From Baylisascaris procyonis (lineage: Eukaryota; Nematoda; Chromadorea; Rhabditida; Ascarididae): 64,000 nucleotides of DNA. Where the stretch lies: the NCBI GenBank assembly GCA_037389465.1, contig JAZARR010000110.1, positions 1-64,000 on the forward strand, written 5' to 3'. Positions 1 to 11,111 of the stretch are shown piece after piece. A program made the position numbers and the translations under genes. The notes beneath the pieces were generated by a model, which searched no databases, had not been told where the DNA came from, and saw only the letters and a program-made list of their open reading frames with translations. Position 1 is the first letter of the stretch, and the number at the start of each line of letters is the position of its first letter.

Positions 1-3000
1 GTTCAAGCCTAAGCCTAAGCCTAAGCCTGAGTTACCTAAGCCTCGAATCCTCTTTCGCCTAAGCCTAAGCCTAAGCCTGAAGAAGCCTTGAAGCCGTCTA
101 AGCCTAAGCCTAGCCTAAGAAGCAGTTCCTAAGCCTGGCCTAGCCTAAGCCTAAGCCTAAGCCTAAGCCTAAGCCTAAGCCTAAGCCTGAAGCCTAAGCC
201 TAAGCCTAAGCCTAAGCCTAAGCCTAAGCCTGATAAGCCTGATAAGAGCTAAGCCACTGCCTCATTTCTGCCTAGTGCCTAAGCCTAAGCCTAAGCCTAA
301 GCCTAAGCCTAAGCCTAAGCCTAAGCCTAAGCCTAAGCCTAAGCCTAAGCCTAAGCCTAAGCCTAAGCCTAAGCCTAAGCCTAAGCCTAAGCCTAAGCCT
401 AAGCCTAAGCCTAAGCCTAAGAGCCTAAGCCTAAGCCTAAGCCTAAGCCTTAAGCCTAAGCCTAAGCCTAAGCCTAAGCCTGCCTAAGCCTAAGCCTAAG
501 CCTAAGCCTAAGCCTAAGCCTAAGCCTAAGCCTAAGCCTAAGCCTAAGCCTAAGCCTAAGCCTAAGGCTAAGCCTAAGCCTAAGCCTAAGCCTCGAAAGC
601 CTAAGCCTAAGCCTCTAAGCCTCCTAAGCCTGCCTAAGCTAAGCCTAAGCCTAAGCCTAAGCCTAAGCCTAAGCCTAAGCCTAAGCCTAAGCCTAAGCCT
701 AAGCCTAAGCCTAAGCCTAAGCCTAAGCCTAAGCCTAAGCCTAAGCCTAAGCCTAAGCCTAAGCCTAAGCCTAAGCCTAAGCCTAAGCCTAAGCCTAAGC
801 CTAAGCCTAAGCCTAAGCCTAAGCCTAAGCCTAAGCCTAAGCCTAAGCCTAAGCCTAAGCCTAAGCCTAAGCCTAAGCCTAAGCCTAAGCCTAAGCCTAA
901 GCCTAAGCCTAAGCCTAAGCCTAAGCCTAAGCCTAAGCCTAAGCCTAAGCCTAAGCCTAAGCCTAAGCCTAAGCCTAAGCCTAAGCCTAAGCCTAAGCCT
1001 AAGCCTAAGCCTAAGCCTAAGCCTAAGCCTAAGCCTAAGCCTAAGCCTAAGCCTAAGCCTAAGCCTAAGCCTAAGCCTAAGCCTAAGCCTAAGCCTAAGC
1101 CTAAGCCTAAGCCTAAGCCTAAGCCTAAGCCTAAGCCTAAGCCTAAGCCTAAGCCTAAGCCTAAGCCTAAGCCTAAGCCTAAGCCTAAGCCTAAGCCTAA
1201 GCCTAAGCCTAAGCCTAAGCCTAAGCCTAAGCCTAAGCCTAAGCCTAAGCCTAAGCCTAAGCCTAAGCCTAAGCCTAAGCCTAAGCCTAAGCCTAAGCCT
1301 AAGCCTAAGCCTGCCTAAGCCTAAGCCTAAGCCTAAGCCTAAGCCTAAGCCTAAGCCTAAGCCTAAGCCTAAGCCTAAGCCTAAGCCTAAGCCTAAGCCT
1401 AAGCCTAAGCCTAAGCCTAAGCCTAAGCCTAAGCCTAAGCCTAAGCCTAAGCCTAAGCCTAAGCCTAAGCCTAAGCCTAAGCCTAAGCCTAAGCCTAAGC
1501 CTAAGCCTAAGCCTAAGCCTAAGCCTAAGCCTAAGCCTAAGCCTAAGCCTAAGCCTAAGCCTAAGCCTAAGCCTAAGCCTAAGCCTAAGCCTAAGCCTAA
1601 GCCTAAGCCTAAGCCTAAGCCTAAGCCTAAGCCTAAGCCTAAGCCTAAGCCTAAGCCTAAGCCTAAGCCTAAGCCTAAGCCTAAGCCTAAGCCTAAGCCT
1701 AAGCCTAAGCCTAAGCCTAAGCCTAAGCCTAAGCCTAAGCCTAAGCCTAAGCCTAAGCCTAAGCCTAAGCCTAAGCCTAAGCCTAAGCCTAAGCCTAAGC
1801 CTAAGCCTAAGCCTAAGCCTAAGCCTAAGCCTAAGCCTAAGCCTAAGCCTAAGCCTAAGCCTAAGCCTAAGCCTAAGCCTAAGCCTAAGCCTAAGCCTAA
1901 GCCTAAGCCTAAGCCTAAGCCTAAGCCTAAGCCTAAGCCTAAGCCTAAGCCTAAGCCTAAGCCTAAGCCTAAGCCTAAGCCTAAGCCTAAGCCTAAGCCT
2001 AAGCCTAAGCCTAAGCCTAAGCCTAAGCCTAAGCCTAAGCCTAAGCCTAAGCCTAAGCCTAAGCCTAAGCCTAAGCCTAAGCCTAAGCCTAAGCCTAAGC
2101 CTAAGCCTAAGCCTAAGCCTAAGCCTAAGCCTAAGCCTAAGCCTAAGCCTAAGCCTAAGCCTAAGCCTAAGCCTAAGCCTAAGCCTAAGCCTAAGCCTAA
2201 GCCTAAGCCTAAGCCTAAGCCTAAGCCTAAGCCTAAGCCTAAGCCTAAGCCTAAGCCTAAGCCTAAGCCTAAGCCTAAGCCTAAGCCTAAGCCTAAGCCT
2301 AAGCCTAAGCCTAAGCCTAAGCCTAAGCCTAAGCCTAAGCCTAAGCCTAAGCCTAAGCCTAAGCCTAAGCCTAAGCCTAAGCCTAAGCCTAAGCCTAAGC
2401 CTAAGCCTAAGCCTAAGCCTAAGCCTAAGCCTAAGCCTAAGCCTAAGCCTAAGCCTAAGCCTAAGCCTAAGCCTAAGCCTAAGCCTAAGCCTAAGCCTAA
2501 GCCTAAGCCTAAGCCTAAGCCTAAGCCTAAGCCTAAGCCTAAGCCTAAGCCTAAGCCTAAGCCTAAGCCTAAGCCTAAGCCTAAGCCTAAGCCTAAGCCT
2601 AAGCCTAAGCCTAAGCCTAAGCCTAAGCCTAAGCCTAAGCCTAAGCCTAAGCCTAAGCCTAAGCCTAAGCCTAAGCCTAAGCCTAAGCCTAAGCCTAAGC
2701 CTAAGCCTAAGCCTAAGCCTAAGCCTAAGCCTAAGCCTAAGCCTAAGCCTAAGCCTAAGCCTAAGCCTAAGCCTAAGCCTAAGCCTAAGCCTAAGCCTAA
2801 GCCTAAGCCTAAGCCTAAGCCTAAGCCTAAGCCTAAGCCTAAGCCTAAGCCTAAGCCTAAGCCTAAGCCTAAGCCTAAGCCTAAGCCTAAGCCTAAGCCT
2901 AAGCCTAAGCCTAAGCCTAAGCCTAAGCCTAAGCCTAAGCCTAAGCCTAAGCCTAAGCCTAAGCCTAAGCCTAAGCCTAAGCCTAAGCCTAAGCCTAAGC

Positions 3001-5694
3001 CTAAGCCTAAGCCTAAGCCTAAGCCTAAGCCTAAGCCTAAGCCTAAGCCTAAGCCTAAGCCTAAGCCTAAGCCTAAGCCTAAGCCTAAGCCTAAGCCTAA
3101 GCCTAAGCCTAAGCCTAAGCCTAAGCCTAAGCCTAAGCCTAAGCCTAAGCCTAAGCCTAAGCCTAAGCCTAAGCCTAAGCCTAAGCCTAAGCCTAAGCCT
3201 AAGCCTAAGCCTAAGCCTAAGCCTAAGCCTAAGCCTAAGCCTAAGCCTAAGCCTAAGCCTAAGCCTAAGCCTAAGCCTAAGCCTAAGCCTAAGCCTAAGC
3301 CTAAGCCTAAGCCTAAGCCTAAGCCTAAGCCTAAGCCTAAGCCTAAGCCTAAGCCTAAGCCTAAGCCTAAGCCTAAGCCTAAGCCTAAGCCTAAGCCTAA
3401 GCCTAAGCCTAAGCCTAAGCCTAAGCCTAAGCCTAAGCCTAAGCCTAAGCCTAAGCCTAAGCCTAAGCCTAAGCCTAAGCCTAAGCCTAAGCCTAAGCCT
3501 AAGCCTAAGCCTAAGCCTAAGCCTAAGCCTAAGCCTAAGCCTAAGCCTAAGCCTAAGCCTAAGCCTAAGCCTAAGCCTAAGCCTAAGCCTAAGCCTAAGC
3601 CTAAGCCTAAGCCTAAGCCTAAGCCTAAGCCTAAGCCTAAGCCTAAGCCTAAGCCTAAGCCTAAGCCTAAGCCTAAGCCTAAGCCTAAGCCTAAGCCTAA
3701 GCCTAAGCCTAAGCCTAAGCCTAAGCCTAAGCCTAAGCCTAAGCCTAAGCCTAAGCCTAAGCCTAAGCCTAAGCCTAAGCCTAAGCCTAAGCCTAAGCCT
3801 AAGCCTAAGCCTAAGCCTAAGCCTAAGCCTAAGCCTAAGCCTAAGCCTAAGCCTAAGCCTAAGCCTAAGCCTAAGCCTAAGCCTAAGCCTAAGCCTAAGC
3901 CTAAGCCTAAGCCTAAGCCTAAGCCTAAGCCTAAGCCTAAGCCTAAGCCTAAGCCTAAGCCTAAGCCTAAGCCTAAGCCTAAGCCTAAGCCTAAGCCTAA
4001 GCCTAAGCCTAAGCCTAAGCCTAAGCCTAAGCCTAAGCCTAAGCCTAAGCCTAAGCCTAAGCCTAAGCCTAAGCCTAAGCCTAAGCCTAAGCCTAAGCCT
4101 AAGCCTAAGCCTAAGCCTAAGCCTAAGCCTAAGCCTAAGCCTAAGCCTAAGCCTAAGCCTAAGCCTAAGCCTAAGCCTAAGCCTAAGCCTAAGCCTAAGC
4201 CTAAGCCTAAGCCTAAGCCTAAGCCTAAGCCTAAGCCTAAGCCTAAGCCTAAGCCTAAGCCTAAGCCTAAGCCTAAGCCTAAGCCTAAGCCTAAGCCTAA
4301 GCCTAAGCCTAAGCCTAAGCCTAAGCCTAAGCCTAAGCCTAAGCCTAAGCCTAAGCCTAAGCCTAAGCCTAAGCCTAAGCCTAAGCCTAAGCCTAAGCCT
4401 AAGCCTAAGCCTAAGCCTAAGCCTAAGCCTAAGCCTAAGCCTAAGCCTAAGCCTAAGCCTAAGCCTAAGCCTAAGCCTAAGCCTAAGCCTAAGCCTAAGC
4501 CTAAGCCTAAGCCTAAGCCTAAGCCTAAGCCTAAGCCTAAGCCTAAGCCTAAGCCTAAGCCTAAGCCTAAGCCTAAGCCTAAGCCTAAGCCTAAGCCTAA
4601 GCCTAAGCCTAAGCCTAAGCCTAAGCCTAAGCCTAAGCCTAAGCCTAAGCCTAAGCCTAAGCCTAAGCCTAAGCCTAAGCCTAAGCCTAAGCCTAAGCCT
4701 AAGCCTAAGCCTAAGCCTAAGCCTAAGCCTAAGCCTAAGCCTAAGCCTAAGCCTAAGCCTAAGCCTAAGCCTAAGCCTAAGCCTAAGCCTAAGCCTAAGC
4801 CTAAGCCTAAGCCTAAGCCTAAGCCTAAGCCTAAGCCTAAGCCTAAGCCTAAGCCTAAGCCTAAGCCTAAGCCTAAGCCTAAGCCTAAGCCTAAGCCTAA
4901 GCCTAAGCCTAAGCCTAAGCCTAAGCCTAAGCCTAAGCCTAAGCCTAAGCCTAAGCCTAAGCCTAAGCCTAAGCCTAAGCCTAAGCCTAAGCCTAAGCCT
5001 AAGCCTAAGCCTAAGCCTAAGCCTAAGCCTAAGCCTAAGCCTAAGCCTAAGCCTAAGCCTAAGCCTAAGCCTAAGCCTAAGCCTAAGCCTAAGCCTAAGC
5101 CTAAGCCTAAGCCTAAGCCTAAGCCTAAGCCTAAGCCTAAGCCTAAGCCTAAGCCTAAGCCTAAGCCTAAGCCTAAGCCTAAGCCTAAGCCTAAGCCTAA
5201 GCCTAAGCCTAAGCCTAAGCCTAAGCCTAAGCCTAAGCCTAAGCCTAAGCCTAAGCCTAAGCCTAAGCCTAAGCCTAAGCCTAAGCCTAAGCCTAAGCCT
5301 AAGCCTAAGCCTAAGCCTAAGCCTAAGCCTAAGCCTAAGCCTAAGCCTAAGCCTAAGCCTAAGCCTAAGCCTAAGCCTAAGCCTAAGCCTAAGCCTAAGC
5401 CTAAGCCTAAGCCTAAGCCTAAGCCTAGCCTAAGCCTAAGCCTAAGCCTAAGCCTAGCCTAAGCCTTCGCCTAAAACCTGAGCCTAAGCCTAAGCCTAAG
5501 CCTAAGCCTAAGCCTAAGCCTAAGCCTAAGCCTAAGCCTAAGCCTAAGCCTAAGCCTAAGCCTAAGCCTAAGCCTAAGCCTAAGCCTAAGCCTAAGCCTA
5601 AGCCTAAGCCTAAGCCTAAGCCTAAGCCTAAGCCTAAGGGTGAGCCTAAGCCTAAGCCTAAGCCTAAGCCTAAGCCTAAGGGTAAGCCTATGCC
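1..5694. repeat. Telomere, (GCCTAA)n / (TTAGGC)n
   Basis: This is the chromosome-terminal telomere array. TTAGGC is the canonical nematode telomere repeat. It reads as CCTAAG on plus, so the TTAGGC strand runs 5'->3' toward position 1, as expected for a left chromosome end. The array has three zones. Positions 1 to about 640 are irregular, with GCCTGA, CTCGAA, dropped bases and short foreign inserts. From about 641 to 5426 it is essentially perfect, with one break near 1311-1314 where AA is missing; the last perfect run is roughly 4.1 kb or about 685 copies. From 5427 to 5694 variant units return (missing A, AAGGGTGAG, AAGGGTAAG, CCTATG) before unique sequence starts. Repeat-encoded reading frames such as Pro-Lys runs are not genes. 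Confidence 0.98.
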
Positions 5695-8600
5695 TAAGCT
5701 GAAACCATGTGAATATTTAGTTTGAACGACAGAAATAAATTGAAACTTTAAAAGATTTTAATTTTCTTCTTTCAAAGCATTCTATAATCGGTTAATAAAA
5801 TCGATTCTATCATGAAAATGCACTTTACCTCAACATCTATTGAAAGATGTTAAAAATATGCAATTATTGATCTTCCTTCCTGTTGAATTGTATAACCCTA
5901 AATTGATATTAGAAAATACAAAGGTGTGCATAGTGAAATTCGTCGTTAATTAATTTCAATCTCTATAAGAAATTGATTGCAATTCAATAAAACACATCTT
6001 TGCAATGAATGATTCTCGCAATATTTACCTTTGCAATCCATTCAAAAGGTAAACTAGTTTCATAAATTTTCAACAAACAACGAAACAAATATTTAGTCAA
6101 GTTTTGATAAAATCGTCAGGTTAAATAATTTTTTATCAACAAAAGTGCTTAAAAAATCAGTATTCAGATTAGAATTGGAATCCGTTAATTGGTGAAAAAA
6201 TAGACTCATTTCCGTGTTGTCTTCTAATTAATCGAGAAAGCAACTCAAATTCTTGAGAAAACAACATTGGCGAACACATGTGTTCTTTAGATTTTGGAGT
6301 CCTTCCATCTGTTACATGCCATTTAAAGTGCTCTATGTTTTCGTAGTATCTCAATTTAACTCTATAACAATTGTATGTTTTCGCCCGAATTTTCTCAACA
6401 TTCATCATCTCTATATTTTTTCGTGCATTCAAATTTCTCCCCATTCAGGCAAGAACTATTCCCCACCTTACCACCTAAATCAGGCAAGAACAAACTTTTC
6501 CCACCTTGCCATCCTGGAATTGTTTTTCATGAAATAATTGCAAGATAACGAATTCTGCTGAAATACGGGAGAGGGATTCAATGAAAATCTGAACTGACCA
6601 TCACTGATGAAGAGGAAGAAACTTTTTCGTTTTTATATACAATATCTGTAGATCCATTGTTGAATGTTCGATGACAGAGTGAGTGATCATGCATATCCAG
6701 TGCTGTTATAGATTTATGAGAATACAGTTTTCGACCCCTTAAAATGACATTTTTTCCTTCAAGAAAAGCTTGCCGATGAATCTACTTTTAAAAAAACATT
6801 TACAGAGTAAAATATAGTTGCGCTCCTTTCCATTCCAGCTTCCTCTCCCCAAAATACTTCAAAAAAAAAACATTTCTCGGGTCGATTTTGAGCTGAGAAA
6901 CTCTTCATTCCCAATTATTTGTGGAATAACGTGCTATTCCATAGATATTTCCATGTGTATTTGATTTTCACTTTAGCAAACAATTCATTTCTTCGTTCAC
7001 TCATATAGTTTAACCTTCGTGACGATTTCATTCTCTCAACCTTTTTTAAAATAAGTGAGATTCCGGCTACTAGCCGAAAGATCGCTTCATCTAACTCTGA
7101 TCACATTTTGTCATCAGGAGACATTCTGTGTTAGATGAATATTTCGTGTTGACGTTATATTTTTTCTCTCTTGACTGCCACAAACGATTATATTCATGTT
7201 CTCTGGTGTTCTCTGGTGATGCTCTGGTGATTTCATTTCAACCGTATATGTAAGATATGGGTCAGTCGACATCAGATCATAATAGATTAGGTGCCTTGCA
7301 AGGTAATTCAAAGGAAGTTAAAAATTCAAAGGCGAAACAAGGATTGCACAGCAAGGTTAACCTCAGGTAGAATAGAGGAGGCTATGTCCATACATTCTTT
7401 CCAATTTCCAGACCACAGATTCTAGAGGTTTCGCAGGGCCGAGCGGGCCTACCTGAGGTCGTCAGAAGCGTGAAGAGATCGGACAATAGAGGCAATAGAG
7501 CGAAGCTTGCGAGGTGCGACCACAGTAGGATTGAGTCGACGATGGAAACCATATTATTGAACAGGCTTCTTTTGTTCGCACACTGTATTGTATAATGTGA
7601 CAAACATTGCCTTGATCCCTGCTATCCGATCGTGCCTGGACAGGAATTGCAGATCCTGACGGAGATTCACGACTAAACCAGCTAAGAAGACTTAACCCTT
7701 ACTTATATGCTACATATGATTTCATGTGCCATGAAAAAGAACAAACCCATACGTGGTCTCACCTAGGGTGCAGATATCTTATTTGAAGACTTGCATTCAA
7801 GTGACCCAAGACTGACTTGACACCGAAATATTCTAGCCTTAAACTAAAGTAAATATAAATCTCCCTGGAGCAGTATATTGCCAGGACTGATTCACAGGTA
7901 TGACAACCTTGCTGCGAAATGCTTTTCAAACAATTGAACCAATGCCCAGATAAGGTCATGTGAAGGCCTTAGCGGACAAAGAACACCTCAAGCTTTGATA
8001 AATATCGAAATATGAGGCAAAGAGCATTGCTTTCTTTTCGAATAATTTGTACAAATCGGAGCTGTTTTCGAGGGATCCGGACAATATGCCATGCCAGAGA
8101 AAAAGAACCCTATATAAGACCTTGTCTCACGGCGGGAGATCTAATGCTCATCCCGCTATCCGGGTCTTTGTCATTGCTTCGCATGGGATGTGAATCCCAG
8201 ATCCTTATCGGACATACTTTTACATATCACTATAGCACTTTATGAAGTCTGTCACCCATCTTTCCAACACTATTAACATTACCACACGCTCACTCGCTTT
8301 CGAACTCGTGACCTCGTGGCCGCTGTCTGGCTGCCTTGGTGTCGATGAGCTTTCTTCTCTGCAAGTAATAGAAGAGCACTTTCTTCCACAGTCCGCTCTT
8401 TTCTGGTATCTGTCTAACGCCGGAGTTTCGTGAAGAATACAGCGTATAGGATCACTGACTGCATCAGTTACCTTGCTCGAGGAGCGTTGCGACCGCGTAT
8501 ACCTTCATATTGCAGTATCCACTTTGGCTGTAATAGATGTTTTTTCCAACCCTTTTTCTACTCAGCGAACAATTGGAAATACAATTACACACCATTTCAA

Positions 8601-11111
8601 CGTTAATTTTTCGACCAATTTTAGCCCACATACTTGCTGAATCATAAATCGTAGTTCAAGGTAACGTATCGTCAGCACGGTTCTGATCTTCAACAAATTT
8701 TTACGCGATCTGCTGCCGCGCGGCTTGAAACTTCACAATCAAGCACCTCCGTTGTCGAGTCACTTCTGCTGTTTGTTGTGTCACCGGCCCCATGACGGAT
8801 ATAATGCGCCATTCCCTGACACTGATTCATCCAAGTGGATGATAAACATATCGGAGACATGCCGAGAACTTTGGCCTCTGTTGTCATTTTATTAATTTTC
8901 ATTTAACTCATCTCATGTTTGTTTTGCAAATGCGTGCAAACTACTGCTTACAGTTATTGCTATGCAAATTCAGTTTTCCGAGATCCGAAATTTACTACTT
9001 GCTCGTAGTAAACGAGCCTCATTACTCTGCTGAGACTCCACACGTCAGTATGGTCGCAAACCTTACATCGAAGCTATCTTTTACTGACACCTCGCTATTC
9101 CAAAAGGATGGGAAGAAGAGGAAGCTGAATCTCCTACGTCACTGGAACAACGACCCACGATCAACGTAAGGGAAGAAGCTGGCTTCGCCCCGGCGTTTCA
9201 ACGCAGTTAGCAAGCCGACTTCACTACAGCCCTCCCCTTTAATCCACATGATCCCGCGAACTGATCCACCACATAAGACTTCCAACGGACGGTCACAAAC
9301 GTGAAGAACTGCAACAAGAAATCTCGGGACTTACATCGCTGAAACGTTACTCCCAATAGTACCCGCTAGCGCGGACTGTACAGCGACCGTACTATGAAGC
9401 AAGTGCATACGCTTATTAGCATGGTAGTTCCAATTCGACAGCTGTGTGACCCATCTAAGCTTTTGGGGCGTGTGATCTACCCACCCCAAAACGTCATCCT
9501 CGTCAGTCATAAACTGTCCTAAAAACATCATTTTAACGAAGGTTTCCATTATCGTCTTTAGACGAGATCCTGCATGCGAACTTTCCTCTGAACCTCATTC
9601 CTTCACGCCACCCCCTCCACGGAGATGTGCGTCCTTCCTCAAAAACGAACAGCTCTCTCAACTGGTCAAATAACCTTCACGCTGAACGAGACAACCAAAT
9701 TAAAACTTTATTTAACAACAATGCCAGCGACGAGAAAAACGTAGCAGAACGACTCATCAATAACCATGAAAGACGCCACTGACCTGACGTGGAAAAATAA
9801 GAAACTGGGCGTAAATAGAAAAACTTCTTTTCCGATTTGGCATTCATAATCAACTGTACTGCGGTAATTTTTGGATGGAAGTGTGTACCGTAATGGTATC
9901 AAATCAAAACCATACAACATATATATGACACTACAACGTGACGTCGATGATGAAAAGAGAATAATAGCTTAAGGGCCAAGAAAAACCAAGACATTAATCC
10001 AGAAAGAACCCAAATAGACCATCGCCGTGAGCAGCAATCAGCACATTAATACAGCTGCTTACACCCCATAAACACAACAAAGAACTTTAAATGTTTCTTA
10101 CAATCCACCCATGAGGGAGCGTTTAGATTCCCCTTGTGAGAGCGAAACCTCACACCTTTTTTCAGAAAACCCATCAGTGTTCGTCCAACGGTACCATGCA
10201 TTGTATGTAATGCAATAGTGGGAAGAAACGGCGAGATGTCATATAACGCCCGTGTATATAGCCTCTTATAAAGAATAATACAACCGAACATCGTACACAA
10301 CGCTCCAATAACAGTCGTCCCACGTACCGCCAGAAAGGAATCGGGAAGCATGCAATCACCTCGAAAGCAACAGATATTGCGATCGCTTGTATAAACCTGA
10401 AATCCTTCATAGATCATTTCTACATGAAAAGAGCTGAGCGATTTGTCACGGACAAGTGTTTCTGCGGATGTTGTACCGACCTGTTAAATGCATAATACAG
10501 AACTAATAAGGCATCATCAATCACCTATCGGAGCTGGCTCAACTCTGGGATGACTGGAGCTAGTGTTAAAGATTTCATGGGTACAACCTACACCAGAGGG
10601 TGACTCCTTATCTTTCTACGTGGTCCACCAAATACGAAAGAGTTTGTAGACAATTCAACGTGCTTGAAAACTGATGCATTCTACCAGTACTCCGGCTGCA
10701 GAAAGGCGCCAAGTCGCAAACAACTTCGAGGAGAAAGAATCCTTTGCAAATTCATTTGAATGCTCTATTCGGTTAAAATAGGAGAGCTCCGGCGCATGTA
10801 TTCCCTAATCTGTTCATAAACTGTGAAAGCAACTGATCTCGTGCGCGACAGTGGAAAGGAGCATAACGCACCAAATTCTGCAACATGTACGCCCACGCGC
10901 TTGGATAGTTTGTTCTTTGATAATCGCGACTTTTGCATCCCACCAAATCAAACCACTATCTAGGCCTCGGATTTTCATTTGGCTAAAGTAGCAACTGATC
11001 TAAACCACCCACACCGTTTTCGAAGGAAGTACTATGGTGGCCTTTTTTAGGAATCGGAAAAATCGGCAAGTCGTCGATGAAAACTCCAAAATGTCTCAAA
11101 ACTAACAAATT
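5695..11111. other. Subtelomeric region without a recognised gene
   Basis: This is unique-looking, moderately AT-rich sequence between the telomere array and the 3' end of abce-1. No satellite and no recognisable transposase or reverse transcriptase was seen. It holds a 35-bp imperfect tandem duplication (6446-6516), a short TCTGGTG run near 7200-7226, and several unassigned open frames of 60-123 codons. The longest lie on minus at 10046-10417 (123 codons) and 6169-6444 (91 codons). One minus frame (9331-9549) runs into a consensus donor GTAAGT at its 3' end. The 3' UTR of abce-1 must occupy the right edge. No clear AATAAA was identified on the minus strand just after the stop. Confidence 0.6.
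6446..6516. repeat. Imperfect 35-bp tandem duplication
   Basis: CAGGCAAGAAC followed by a T/C-rich stretch and CCCACCTT.CCA occurs twice, at 6446-6480 and 6481-6516. The copies differ by a few substitutions and one indel. No function is suggested. Confidence 0.7.

Noticed and set aside
275..487. 70-codon Pro-Lys repeat frame in the telomere
   Set aside because: It is simply the GCCTAA repeat read in one frame.
8285..8335. tRNA-like T-arm (GAGGTCACGAGTTCGAA on minus), possible tRNA or SINE
   Set aside because: No matching acceptor stem, anticodon arm or A box could be paired around it, and no second copy was seen in the window.
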